DNA of 64,000 bases from Blepharisma stoltei (GCA_914767885.1 CAJZBQ010000039.1:620001-684000), one strand, 5' to 3'. Positions 45,034-55,817 are shown, numbered from the stretch's first letter. Notes: generated by a model not told the origin, from the sequence alone. Made by a program: numbers and translations.

Positions 45034-45455
45034 TTAATTCATATTCATTATTTAAATAAATACTTACTCCCCTCCGTGAGTAAAAAAAAAAACTTGTTCG
45101 TTCACGGAGGGGGGTTAATTTTTTTTTTTAAAAATTTATATATAAAATTTAATAGAAAAATTTGTTTATAAAATTTAATAGAAAAAATTTGTTTTCGAAA
45201 ATTAAAAAAAATCCTAATTCGCAAAATTGGAAAGCAAATATTAATTTAATTTATAAAATTTATGTTTTAAAACGCAATTTGTTTAAAATTAAACAGAATT
45301 AGCTCAAGATTTCATTATACTAATTATCACTTGTATATGATTTTTTTTCATAAAAAATTTTTGTTCACTCACGGAGGATGGGTTTTTGGGTAAAAAATAG
45401 GGATTTTCTAATTGTTTTGTTCACACACGGAGTGGAAGGAGTTAATAACTTATTA
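45034..45455. other. Convergent intergenic space filled by a MITE
   Basis: Between the 3' ends of the XMAP215 gene and the B-box/kelch gene. Almost all of it is the MITE at 45067-45444. Confidence 0.8.
45067..45444. mobile_element. MITE, long form, 378 bp
   Basis: TA at 45065-45066 and 45443-45444. The left end is a hairpin (CTCCCCTCCGTGAGTAAAAA facing CTTGTTCGTTCACGGAGGGG). The right end holds two direct copies of the terminal repeat (GTTCACTCACGGAGGATGGG and GTTCACACACGGAGTGG) about 60 bp apart, with TTTTTGGGTAAAAAATAGGG between them. Confidence 0.92.
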
Positions 45456-48149
45456 TTAGAGTTGTTCTAGGCCATATGGATCCAAATTAAATTTGAAATA
45501 CTGGGCTTCGTCTTCACCAGAAAAGCCAAAGTAAATTGAATTTTTATAATAAGTTCTATAAGGCTGACTTTGGAAATTAAGAGCATAGTTCTGAGCAATA
45601 GGAACTAAATCACGATGATATGTATCTACTATAAATATTGATCCAACCTTCATGTCATATATAAAAACTTTATTTTTTCCTGAAAATAAAAACTTATCAC
45701 TATTTGCACTTAATTGCTCTGCTTTATTTAAAGGATAATATGTTTTTTTTTGCACCGAAAATCCATAAATTTTATCATGCTCATACCCACAGATCAAAAT
45801 TTCATCTTTATATCGAAGACAAGAGCATCTTCTAGCTGGCACTACCATGTCAGGAAGACGATAATACTCTTCATTTTCATTAGCAAGATCGAAGAGTTCA
45901 GCGACAGCTACCGGTAATCCGTTAATATCGCTTCCCCCAAATATATAAATACAATTTTCTCCGTAGTAAATGCAGCTTGATTCTTCACGAGATATTTCTG
46001 AATAATTGAGTTCTACGATTTCGAAATTATTTCGAATTATACAGCAAAGTTGGGAATTAGGGAATTTGAAACCAAAAAAAAATAGCTGTTTTCCTGGAAT
46101 TTGAATGATGGATGTATTAGATGGGAAAGAGTAGCCTTCAGTGGGGACTTTAGCTCGATTTCTAGACTCAATATTATAGGAAATTAATTCTACTCTGTTT
46201 TCAGCAGTAGAGGGCAAGCAGAATATGGTTTCACCTTTATATAGTTCCAGTTTATTTTTGTGCTCCCTTACAAATTCCTTGAAATTGTTAATACCATCAT
46301 CTATTATTTGCTCAATACCTTTTCATAGCGAATAGCTCTTAGCGTAGCTTAATTGGCAATTCTGAAGGTCTTCGCACTCCTTTAATAGTTCATAGAGCTC
46401 ACTTCCTTCATGATAATCAAGACTAATATGTTCATATGAGCTTTGCAAAGCTACTTTAAAATCGTTATAATGTTTTATTTTTTCTTCAATTTCTGAAACA
46501 TCATCGTAAATTGACATTGGCAGGAATGTATATTCTTGCAAAAATACTGTTATGCGGGTCTTTAAATTTTCCATATCCTTCTTAATTTTCGCATTTTTGC
46601 TTATTTCTGATGTATATAATTCTAATCAGTGTTCCTTCTTTTTTCAGAGATTCAAATATTTATTTAGCTCTTTTAGGTTTGGTAGAGACCTATTTTCACG
46701 GTTTATTGAATGTGCATTTTCAATAGTAATACTTCGATTCAGAGGCAATGTAGTGCTACTTAAATCGGTTTTAATTTTTTTAATTTCATTCTCAAATTCT
46801 GATATCTTTCATGAGTTTTTGCTTTTTTCTTCATAAATTTTTTTGGTGAGATCTGACTTTTCATCTAATTTTGATTTTAATTCATTTATGTCTAACTTAA
46901 TTTCTCCAATTCTGCGCATAAAATTTTCTTTGCTATCATCCACAATTTTTTTGATATCTGAAATTTTATCATGCATTTCTTTTATTTGTTCATCTCACCA
47001 AGGTTTAATATTGCTCCATGATAACTTATCTGAATCATAAATTTTTTTATTCATAATATTTATAGCCTCTTCAAGTTCACTTCTACTTATCGCTTCTACA
47101 CTACCTCCTTGAGGCATATTATTGGGCTCTCTAAATGGACTAAAGCTATTTAAATTGTAATATTCTAAAGTGCTTATTCTTTCATTTGAATTTAAGGAAT
47201 ATTTTTGTAATTCCTCAATAGCTTTTTGACAATTATTAATTTCAGTTTTCTGTATTTCGCAGCTCTTGCAAATATCAATTATTTGCTTATTTATTTCTTG
47301 GTTATCATCAAGCAGACTATCATTAATCTTGTCAATGAATGCTATTTTCTTTTTAAGCTCATCTCTTTCTCTTATGTTTCCGTCAATTGATGCGATTTTC
47401 TTTTTAAGTTCATCTATTTCATTTATGATTCCGTTATTATTGTTTTTTGATACATCTTCTACAAGCTGTAAAATTTTATTTATTTTTGTGTCTTGCTCTT
47501 CTTTTTGTTTCAGGTACAAAGATATATGATTATTAAGTTCTTGGTTATTTTGCTCAAAGAGTCTTTTAGTAGTTTTTTTATTTTGCTCAATGAGGCTTTC
47601 AATAGTTTCTTTATTTTGCTTAATTAGGCTTTCAGTAGTTTCTTTATTTTGCTTAATGAAGCTTTCAATAGTTTCTTTATTTTGCTCAATTTTTTGTTTT
47701 AATTTTTCGATATCAAGGGCACACTCTTTAAATTTTCTAATGGCATCTTCAGAGCTCATTGATAAATACATGAGTTCAGGATCGGATTCTAAAGTTTCTT
47801 TTGCCAAAATAATTTTTTCTATTAAGCCTGATACTTTATGTTTTTCGGCTTCTACTAATAAAAGATCTTCACTCAGCATTTTCTTACTTATAATCATATC
47901 GATACGCCCTTGGTTTAAAATGCTGCTTTTAATTTCATTGAGCTGGGCATCCTTTTCTATTAAAAAAGAGAGCACTTCACTTCTGGTCGTATCGTTGATT
48001 CGTTTATTTAATTCTCCTCAATCATGATGAAGGGATGGATTATTATCATGGTATATGCTGTGATTTTGACAATACAATTTTGTTCTGTCACATGAACAAA
48101 CATATTGAGGTTTGTCAAGACAGCCAGAAAAACAACATTTATCTTCCAT
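45456..48149 (-). CDS. B-box-like zinc finger, coiled-coil and kelch-type propeller protein
   Basis: 897 aa, uninterrupted by IES or intron, unusual among the long genes here. The N-terminus MEDKCCFSGCLDKPQYVCSC, then YCQNHSIYHDNN, forms a B-box-like Cys/His site. A long coiled coil follows, with a near-perfect 11-residue repeat (KQNKETIESLI, four to five copies near residues 180-235). The C-terminal 300 residues resemble a kelch beta-propeller (SCIYYGENCIYIFGGSDING, RCSCLRYKDEILICGYEHDK). The order resembles TRIM-type proteins, but no RING is visible. W is encoded by TGA in several places. Confidence 0.83.
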
Positions 48150-48450
48150 AATAATTATTTATTCACGTTTCTACATATTTCTACAATAACGATTATAAGC
48201 CATTTTGATTTGCTTCTATAAGAGTTTTAATAAATAATTAGCCATGCTACGAAACTCTTCAAATTAATATCTAAAAATTCAAGAAACTAATAATAAACAA
48301 TTAATTTTTGTTTATCTATGATATTTATAATTGTTTGAAGGATAATTTTTTAATCCCATATTTTAAAATATTGAAAGCTAATAGTTAAAAATATAATTAA
48401 TGGTATTTTGAAATATTAAAAAAACTCTCAAATAATCGCATATAAATTTA
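48150..48450. other. Intergenic, AT-rich
   Basis: 301 bp between two minus-strand genes. Nothing recognised. Confidence 0.5.
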
Positions 48451-49104
48451 TCATGAATCTAATTTATTACTGAATCTTGCATTTTCAGGCAAATCGTTAA
48501 GTAAATCTATAAATAACTGAGGGTTTGACGAAAGGCTTCCTCTAAACTGCGGAGTTTTACTTATATAGCCAAAGTTTTTCCAAATAAATTTTGATACATA
48601 ATTAGTTAGATCTTCAAACTGGCAGTCTTTCGACCACTCATAAAAATCTAAAGCTGTGTTAATGCAAACACTTTCTTTGACAAATTTCATACACAATTGC
48701 TTAAGATATTCAAGTAAATACATATCAGCAAGAATCATTACTTCTAATGCGATTTTAGGGCTTGTTTCTAATCTATCACAATAAAAATACTTAAACATTG
48801 CCTGTGCAGCTTCATAGCTAGCATTTACCTTGATTTCTTTGGTTGAGCTCTCCTTCATCCCGCTTTGAAACATTCTTTCAAAATGAGGACTTCTCGCTTG
48901 CAAAATGAAGGAAGAAACATAAAGTTTTCTGCCATCATCACATACAATAGTGACATCAGAATTTTCTTGCTTATTGAACTGCCTTTCTATATCTTTTAGC
49001 AATAAATTTCTTGGATGTTCGAAGGTTTCTTTACTTACTCTTCCAGTTGGCCGAAGAGTGGATCTATCGAAACTGTTTAGTTCGTTTAAGAATGCCCTGT
49101 GCAT
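48451..49104 (-). CDS. BTB/POZ-domain protein
   Basis: 217 aa, complete and uninterrupted. The BTB core is clear: NSDVTIVCDDGRKLYVSSFI, LQARSPHFERMF, GMKESSTKEIKV, MFKYFYCDRLETSPKIALEV, ADMYLLEYLKQLCMKFV. BTB domains dimerise and often act as Cullin-3 substrate adaptors. No kelch or MATH domain is attached, and the C-terminal part is a short BACK-like helical region. Start at 49104 (MHRAFLNELNSFDRSTLRPT). Confidence 0.9.
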   Translation of the reverse strand: MHRAFLNELNSFDRSTLRPTGRVSKETFEHPRNLLLKDIERQFNKQENSDVTIVCDDGRKLYVSSFILQARSPHFERMFQSGMKESSTKEIKVNASYEAAQAMFKYFYCDRLETSPKIALEVMILADMYLLEYLKQLCMKFVKESVCINTALDFYEWSKDCQFEDLTNYVSKFIWKNFGYISKTPQFRGSLSSNPQLFIDLLNDLPENARFSNKLDS

Positions 49105-49223
49105 TAGGAAAGAATAATATGGGGAATAAAAGTAATTCAGACAAACTCTTAATTAAAATTTCCTATTTTTATATATCAGATTGATGATTTATATTCAAAA
49201 CTATCAAAAATTATATGATAAAT

Positions 49224-51427
49224 TTATATAGTTGTTGAGTCTGAAATTTCTAAATTTTCATCAAATTTGCCCAGTGATTCCGTGTCAGACAACAACATTT
49301 CTTCGAAATCTTTAATTTCAAACTTCCCAATATTTTCTGGATCAACCTCCCTCAGAAATTCTTCAAGCAGTTCTCTATCCATACTATTTTGTTCTGAAAA
49401 TAGTTTTATTAAGTCTTCACAAGATATGATTCCTTTGTTTTCTTGGTCAAACATAATGAAAGTCTTTATAATACACCATAATAGCTTTATTAAGTCTCCA
49501 AAAAAACTAACAATTCCTATATTTTTTTAATAATTATGACTATTGGATTTCTCTATATCTATTTAAATTAATCATAATAATATATTTTCTCTTGAAAATA
49601 TTGCCCTAGTTTCCAAAGTAGCTCTCATAAATTCAGAATAATCTATAACCCCATTAGAATCTCTGTCAACTTTACTCATTATAATTTCAGCTTGAGACTT
49701 GGCTTCTTCATCTTCCATTATTTTCTGCAAGTAATAATACAATTCAGCTTGTGAAATAACACCGTCACCATTTATATCCATTGCCCGAAACGCTAATTCT
49801 AACTCAGAAAAATGGCTTTGAAGCATAACTTGGTTTAAAATAAACGAAATTAAAGCTTCTCTCAGCTTTGAAGAAGCTTTATAATTGTGAAGCTTGCTGA
49901 GGATTGAAGGGATATTGATGGTTTCACTAATAAAATTTTGAAACCAAGAGTGGGATAAGGCATCGTGGGCTGATATACGCCTTTTTTGGTCTTTAGTGAG
50001 GAGTTTTCTTATTAAATCTTTTGCTTCTTCTGAGACTGCGTCTCAGTTTGGCCCATCCAGGCTAAATTTTCCTTTTTTAATGTTGTTTATAAGTGATGTT
50101 GTATTTTTTCCATTAAATGGTAAGGTTCCGTCTAATAAGGTATAAAGAATTACTCCACAGCTCCATAAGTCACATTTTTCGTTATAATTCCCATCGAAAA
50201 CTTCTGGAGCCATATAATCGACAGTTCCCACGATCTCCTTAAGGCTTAAGCCTTTTGGACATCTTACTACTAAGTCAAAATCAATAATTTTTAAGCAAAA
50301 ATCTTCGTTTCCCCCTAAGTTTACTATCAAAATATTGTCAGGCTTCATATCTCTATGAACTAGCCGCCTACTATGCATATAGCAAACTCCTGATAGTATC
50401 TGCTTCATAGCAGAGCACGCTTGCTTTTCTGAAAATCTGGCTCCTCCTGTGATTTTGTCACACAAATCTCCTCCTTCTAAGTACTCCAAAACTAAAAAAT
50501 AATCAGTTTTTCCTTCAAAAAAATCAATCATTTTCAATATACAAATTTAAATAAATTTTTTACGTATCTTCACACGACGACTATTTCATAACGACTATTT
50601 TTTTTTGGCCTATTTGTTTTTGGCCTATTTTTTTTTGGCCTATTTTTTTTTGGCCTATTTTTTTTTGGCCTATTTTTTTTGACCTATTTTTTTGGCCGAT
50701 TTTTTGGCAATTTTTAACTATTTTTTACTAATATTTGGGCATAATTCCATACTAATTGTTTTAATATAATTTTTAATGTGTTTTAAACGATTTAAACCAC
50801 AAAAAATGCGCCCTTAACAGATTTCGTACTCCATGAATACTAATTCATTGCTTTTAAAATTTCGAAAATTTTAGATTTAATTAGGAGTTTTCACTTAATT
50901 TATTCAATATTAATCGCGAAAGGAAATTCTCTGTTTCTCAATAAGGTTCTAGTCCTCTCAGCAGCTTCATGAATGAGGCTAGGTAAAAAAAAAGGCAAAA
51001 AAAAAATAGTCGTTATGAAATAGTCGTCGTGTGAAGGAACCAATTTTTTATTTTTTTTATAATTAAATAAAATTAAATAAAAATTCAGCCAAAAGCAGTA
51101 TATATTAGGATGGTCGAGGAATTTGAGAGTGTTTACTTGATTTAATACAGAATTATTCACATCACTTTCTTGTCCTTCCTTCGGTATAATTTTTACAACT
51201 CTTTCTTCGTTAGTTCTTCTATGTTTACATTTCCTGATTTCCCCATGAAGACCTCCACCTATTGGGTTAGGCTCCAATTCATATACTTGATGAAAAGTTA
51301 ATGATTTTATGGAAGTTGGCGATAAAGCACCAGAGTCAAAGTCATTAAATACGTCAAATGATCTTCTTCTTGGTTTATTATTTGCATTAAAGTTTATTTC
51401 AGTTTTTCCTGAACATAGGCATCCCAT
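49224..51427 (-). CDS. Calcium-dependent protein kinase (CDPK)
   Basis: 508 aa after two IESs are removed. MGCLCSGKTEINFN gives a myristoylation and palmitoylation N-terminus. Kinase motifs: glycine loop IGGGLHGEIRKC, lysine VVKIIPK, HRDMKPDNILIV, DFD where DFG is expected, GTVDYMAPEVF. A junction helix follows, then EF-hands: canonical DINGDGVISQAE and DRDSNGVIDYSEF, and two weaker ones (DQENKGIISCED, DPENIGKFEIKD). The CDPK family couples Ca2+ to phosphorylation in ciliates, plants and apicomplexans. The Gly-to-Asp change in DFG may lower activity. Exons: 51103-51427, 49583-50539 and 49224-49468. Confidence 0.92.
49469..49582. other. IES, 114 bp
   Basis: TA-bounded. Joins AIFSRENI to KTFIMFDQENKGI between EF-hands 2 and 3 of the CDPK. 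Confidence 0.83.
50540..51102. mobile_element. IES, 563 bp, with a GGCCTA/T-tract repeat array
   Basis: TA at 50538-50539 and 51101-51102. Inside, 50561-51042 is an element with inverted ends (CTTCACACGACGACTATTTC then ATAACGACTATTTTTTT) and an array at about 50595-50705 of GGCCTATTTTTTTT units. The unique core reads AGCTGCTGAGAGGACTAGAA and CGCCCTTAACAGATTTCGTA (opposite strands). Removal joins FLDHPNI to LKMIDFFEGK in the CDPK. Confidence 0.88.
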
Positions 51428-52121
51428 TTTATTTTTGCATCTACCAACAATAATGAATGATAAATAAGATAGTAAATTTAAAAGATATAGCTGAGATGCC
51501 TCTATAGATAATCATCGACCTTGAATTACTGGCGAAATGGATAAAATCTAAAATACTTTTATAATTCGTCTGGGCCTAGTAGGCATATTAAAACCAAAAA
51601 AAGATTTTTAGTTTTTGGCTTTGGGCATTTTCAAAAAAAACTGTTAAGGCAGAGAGCAATTTGGAAAATTAGCAGACAGTCAATAATAGTCTATTTCATT
51701 TTGCAGGGACTATTTTTTATTTTTTAGCTCTAATTATTTTTCTAACAATGTTTAATACGTTATTTTATTATTACCAAAATTTACAAAATAAAATTCATCT
51801 TCGATATTAAACATCATAAGCTATAAAGAGTAATAATAAATGGTGAAGAATGCAGTTATTAAAGAGATTGCTTTATTATTTTGGTTTTATTAAAATAATT
51901 TAATTAAGGAAATGCCTTTAGAAAATAATCAATATAAATGATAAATCAGCAGCATGTCTTAATATAGGGTACATTAGCTTAATATTTTTATCATAAACAT
52001 CAAGTTAATTTATTTTTATTAACAAATGCAATTCTACAGCTCTAAATTTTTTGGCTAAAAATGCAATCGAATAAATTGAATTTTTCATATTCTAATGTTT
52101 TGTACTTAAATGTAATTATAT
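51428..52121. other. Intergenic with an IES-family element
   Basis: Divergent spacer between the CDPK and the Arf-like gene. 51480-51720 contains GCAGACAGTCAATAATAGTC and TTGCAGGGAC, as in the IES ends at 7693-7937 and 8120-8306. No gene seen. Confidence 0.55.
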
Positions 52122-52643
52122 ATGGGTATTTGCAGTTCTCAAAGCACTTTGCCTCAAATTTTGCTATTAGGTCTAGATAATGCTGGAAAGACCACTTTTC
52201 TATATGCAGATAAATGAGATCAATTTGACCCCACAGTTGGATTTAATTATGAAGAAATACATCTAAGGCAAATTGTTCATGTTGGTGTTTGAGATGTCAG
52301 TGGAAAATCAACGCTAAGATGCTTATGGCCTCTTTACTATCGAAATATTAATTTTGTCGCAATTGTATTTGTTATTGATGCAGAAAAAGAAGAGAGATTT
52401 GCAGAAGCTAGAAGAGAACTACAAATTTTAATAAATGAAGAAGAGCTTCGAGAAACAGCGTTTTTAATACTTTTCAACTCACGATTTGAGCCAATTTTTG
52501 ATTTAGAAGAGCTTACAGCAAGAGTCGGCTTAGATTTATTCCACAAAACAATAAAATGAAAAGCTGCATTAGTTGATCTAATGGAAGAAAGCGAAGACTT
52601 TAAATTAGCACTGAAATGACTTGGTGAACAAATTACAAATTAA
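52122..52643 (+). CDS. Arf-like small GTPase, divergent
   Basis: 173 aa, uninterrupted. It contains four in-frame TGA codons read as W (ADKWDQFD, GVWDVSGK, IKWKAAL, LKWLGEQ), so a standard-code reading breaks it up. MGICSSQ is a myristoylation start as in Arf proteins. G1 GLDNAGKTTF and G2 FDPTVGF are intact. G3 reads WDVSGKS instead of WDVGGQ, and G4 reads FNSRFE instead of NKQD, so nucleotide hydrolysis and guanine choice are probably altered. ARLs act in membrane and ciliary trafficking. The start fits the family; the altered motifs are seen directly. Confidence 0.85.
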
Positions 52644-52684
52644 TTGAAATATTTTTCTATTTATAAATTATGAGATATTTTTAT

Positions 52685-53562
52685 TACGTATCTTCACACG
52701 ACGACTATTTCATAACGACTATTTTTTTTGGCCTATTTTTTTCTGACCTATTTTTTTTTGGCCTATTTTTTTCTGACCTATTTTTTTTTTGGCCTATTTG
52801 TTTTTGGCCTATTTTTTTTTGGCCTATTTTTTTTTTGGCCTATTTTTTTTTTGACCTATTTTTTTTTGGCCTAGTTTTTTTGGCCTATTTGTTTTTGGCC
52901 TATTTGTTTTTGGCCTATTTTTTTTTGGCCTATTTTTTTTTTTTGGCCTATTTTTTTTTTGGCCTATTTTTTTTTGGCCTATTTGTTTTTAGCCTATTTT
53001 TTTTTGGCCTATTTTTTGGCCTATTTTTTTTTGGCCTATTTTTTTTTTGGCCTATTTTTTTTTTGGCCTATTTTTTTTTGGCCTATTTTTTTGGCCGATT
53101 TTTTGACAATTTTTAACTATTTTTTACTAATATTTGGGCATAATTCCATACTAATTATTTTAATATAATTTTTAATGTGTGTTTTAAACGATTTAACCAA
53201 CAAAAAATGCGCCCTTAACAGATTTCGTACTCCATGAATACTAATTCATTGCTTTTAAATTTCGAAAATTTAGATTTAATTAGGAGTTTTTCACTTAATT
53301 TATTCAATATTAATCGCGGAAGAAAAAGTCTCTGTTTCTCAATAAGGTTCTAGTCCTCTCAGCAGCTTCATGAATGAGGCTAGGTAAAAAAAATAGGCTA
53401 AAAAAAATAGGCCAAAAAAAATAGGCCAAAAAAAAATAGGCCAAAAAAAAAAATAGGCCCAAAAAATATAGGCCAAAAAAAAATAGGCCAAAAACAAATA
53501 GGCTAAAAAAAATAGGCCAAAAAAAAATAGTCGTTATGAAATAGTCGTCGTGTGAAGGAACC
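52685..53562. mobile_element. Element with opposed GGCCTA/T-tract arrays
   Basis: The inverted ends CTTCACACGACGACTATTTC then ATAACGACTATTTTTTT are identical to those in the CDPK IES. The left array 52726-53095 has about 25-30 units of GGCCTA plus 6-10 T. A unique core is about 86-90 percent similar by eye to 50720-50990. The right array 53392-53528 is the same unit in the opposite orientation. Confidence 0.9.
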
Positions 53563-53630
53563 ATTTTATTAAATATCCAGCACAACTAATAAGGCATAGA
53601 CCATATTTTCTGCATGTTTACTCCCCCCCC

Positions 53631-54003
53631 CCCTCCGTGAGTGAACAAAAACATTTTGTTCACTCACGGAGGGGGGTTAATTTTTTTTTTTTAAAATAAT
53701 TTCTATATAAATTGTCTAAAAAATTTGTTTTTCGAAATTTAAAAAATCCCTAATTTGCAAAAATTTGAAAGCAAATATTAATTTAATTTATAAAATTTAT
53801 GTTTTAAAATGCATTTCGTTTAAAATTAAACAGAATTAGCTCTAGATTTCATTATATTAATTATCATTTATATATCAAAATTTTTTTCCATAAAAAAATT
53901 TTCTATTAAAAAATTTTTGTTCACTCACGGAGGGTGGGTTTTTTGGGCAAAAAATGGCGATTTTTCTAATGGTTTTGTTCACTCACGGAGGGGGGGGGAG
54001 TTA
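53631..54003. mobile_element. MITE, long form, 373 bp, best-preserved copy
   Basis: TA at 53629-53630 and 54002-54003. The left hairpin CCCTCCGTGAGTGAACAAAA faces TTTTGTTCACTCACGGAGGG. The right end has two direct terminal repeats GTTCACTCACGGAGGG, about 60 bp apart. It differs little from the copy at 45067-45444. Confidence 0.94.
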
Positions 54004-54076
54004 GGATATTTAATAAAATTTATATTTACCTTAAAATTAGTCCAAGGCAGCATATTATTATGAGGCTTAATAATTT

Positions 54077-54448
54077 ATGGATAGAAGTAATTCAAAAAAC
54101 CCCAATCAACAAGGGAGTACCTTATATCTTACAAATTTAAGCTACTCTGTAAGAGAAGAAGAGCTGCTAAAGTATTTTGAAGAGTATGGGAAAATCCTTG
54201 ACTTAAATATCATAAAGGATCCGATTTCTAACAGATCAAGAGGCTTTGGATTTGCAACTTATGAAAACGACGAAGATGCTGAGAAAGCCAAAAATAAGTT
54301 AAATAAACGTTACTTTGGTGGAAGGAAATTGAGGATCGAAAAAGCCAACAGACATAAAGCACATGTCCAGACTACAGGAAAGTATATGGGAACTGAAAAG
54401 TATAAAAGAAGCCCAAACAGAGATTATCGCGATAAAGAGAAATTGTAA
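54077..54448 (+). CDS. RRM RNA-binding protein
   Basis: 123 aa, uninterrupted. A single RNA recognition motif covers residues 15-92: RNP2 LYLTNLSYSV and RNP1 RSRGFGFATYEN, followed by EDAEKAKNKLNKRYFGGRKL. The C-terminus is basic (NRHKAHVQTTGKYMGTEKYK). Size and layout are like Tra2 or cyclophilin-type splicing RRMs. It likely binds pre-mRNA in the nucleus; targets are unknown. The start follows an AT-rich leader right after a MITE. Confidence 0.9.
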   Translation: MDRSNSKNPNQQGSTLYLTNLSYSVREEELLKYFEEYGKILDLNIIKDPISNRSRGFGFATYENDEDAEKAKNKLNKRYFGGRKLRIEKANRHKAHVQTTGKYMGTEKYKRSPNRDYRDKEKL

Positions 54449-54768
54449 TGTTTTTTGATGGAGTATTTTGGTCTTTTCTCTTTTTGCTGAATTTGAGTGT
54501 TTTTTTCTTAAAATCTGGTAAAATATATGTATTGAATTATGAAATATTTTATATTAAATTGTTTTGGTATGGAGAAAAAAATTAAATAGACTCCACAAAG
54601 GGATGAACATATTCTGATAAATTTTGTAGAATTATGAGTAGAAATGAAACTGGAAGCACTATTGTTTATAATGCACTCTGAAATGACAAAATGTTAATAA
54701 AGCACAGGGAGACTGATGCTCATTAATGATATCTAGCTTATATAAATAAAAAAATCTCTATTGATTTA
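54449..54768. other. Intergenic, convergent
   Basis: Between the RRM gene and the RS-like gene. The region 54590-54745 is slightly more GC-rich than its surroundings, but no known RNA fold was recognised. Confidence 0.4.
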
Positions 54769-55053
54769 TTAATAAAAATAATAAATTTTTAATTTTCTAA
54801 ATTCTCTAGTAAGTGTAAGTTGGTCTGCTTTGAGGAGATCTCGGTCTTCTTGATACTCTGCGACCTCTAGAACTATCTCTTCCTTTATAGTCTCTGCATT
54901 ATCGCTATCACTTTCTCTATCATGATTATTGTCTTTTCTATCATGATAATCACTGTCTCTGCTGTGGTTTCTATACATTCTCTCTTTATCAGATTTACTA
55001 AAATGACGAGAACTATTTCATCTGGTTTTGGAGTTAAGAAACTCCATTTCAAG
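54769..55053 (-). CDS. Small Arg/Ser/Asp-rich protein, start uncertain
   Basis: The frame from Met at 55053 (MEFLNSKTRWNSSRHFSKSD) reads through TGA as W and ends at 54769. It has a charged middle (RNHSRDSDYHDRKDNNHDRE) and an acidic-helical end (EEIVLEVAEYQEDRDLLKAD). The open frame runs further upstream (DIDYYGWLE), so the first exon or an IES may be missing. RS-like composition suggests a splicing-related nuclear protein, but there is no domain to prove it. Divergent with the Rab gene. Confidence 0.5.
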
Positions 55054-55190
55054 TCACCCATAATAATCGATATCTTTTAAATAAGACCATTAGATCCAGC
55101 AGCTGGCATAAAAAATATTTAAAAATTTAAAATTTGTCATAACTAAAAACTAATTTTCTATCATTATAATTTTAACTACCCACCTAATAA

Positions 55191-55817
55191 ATGGAAGCAG
55201 CGAAGGAATACAAAATAGTTACTCTCGGCGAAGGAAGAGTAGGCAAGACTTCTCTCACATTAAAAGCAGCCAGGAACGTATTCCACGAAGACGAGCAGTC
55301 TACAGTAAATGCAAACTTCCTCATCAAAGAGATCTCAGTTCAAGGCGTAAGCGTCAAATTAAATCTCTGGGATACCGCAGGCCAAGAACGTTTCCGGGCC
55401 CTTGCCCCGAATTATTACCGAGGAGCCAAAGGCGCAGTAATTGCATATGACATTACTGATAGATCATCATTTGATAGAGTTGTTTCCTGGGTGAAAGAGC
55501 TTGGCATGCAAGCTGATAAGGATATTTGTATAGTTATCGCTGGGAATAAATGTGACAGAGAAAGCGAAAGGCAAATACCAAAAGCTGAAGCCTTGGAATA
55601 TGCAAGAAAAGTTGGTGTCACACATTTTGATACCAGCGCTAAAACAGGAAAAGGGGTTGAAGAAATATTTCAAGAATTGGCAAGGCTCGTATATGAGACA
55701 CAACAAAAAGCGGCGGAGTCAGGCCAAAATAAAAGATATACTTCTAGGTCAAGCAAAAAAGTGAAAATCCAGCAAAACACGACTAGTGAAAAAGAGAAAA
55801 AACAGTGTTGTGGGTAA
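55191..55817 (+). CDS. Rab GTPase, Rab21/Rab5-like
   Basis: 208 aa, uninterrupted. All G motifs are intact: GEGRVGKTSL, effector-loop T in STVNANF, WDTAGQERF, GNKCDRES and TSAKTGKG. The C-terminal CCG is a geranylgeranylation site. The effector region EQSTVNANFLIKEISVQGVS and WDTAGQERFRALAPNYYRGA are closest to Rab21 in my judgement. Rab21 works on early endosomes and phagocytic uptake. Only 76 bp separate its stop from the next gene. Confidence 0.92.
   Translation: MEAAKEYKIVTLGEGRVGKTSLTLKAARNVFHEDEQSTVNANFLIKEISVQGVSVKLNLWDTAGQERFRALAPNYYRGAKGAVIAYDITDRSSFDRVVSWVKELGMQADKDICIVIAGNKCDRESERQIPKAEALEYARKVGVTHFDTSAKTGKGVEEIFQELARLVYETQQKAAESGQNKRYTSRSSKKVKIQQNTTSEKEKKQCCG

Larger units (their letters stand above)
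52644..54076. other. Intergenic 1.4 kb: repeat-array element and MITE
   Basis: Holds the GGCCTA/T-tract element (52685-53562) and a MITE (53631-54003), both listed. No gene. The Phe-rich open frames here are translations of the T-tract repeat. Confidence 0.75.

Noticed and set aside
50561-53562. GGCCTA/T-tract arrays as telomere repeats
   Set aside because: Variable T-tracts, internal position, inverted element ends and arrays in both orientations do not fit telomeric DNA.
52670-53585. Phe/Leu/Ala/Tyr-rich frames resembling transmembrane proteins
   Set aside because: They are translations of the GGCCTA/T-tract repeat in three frames; the periodicity follows the DNA unit and there is no start context or unique sequence.
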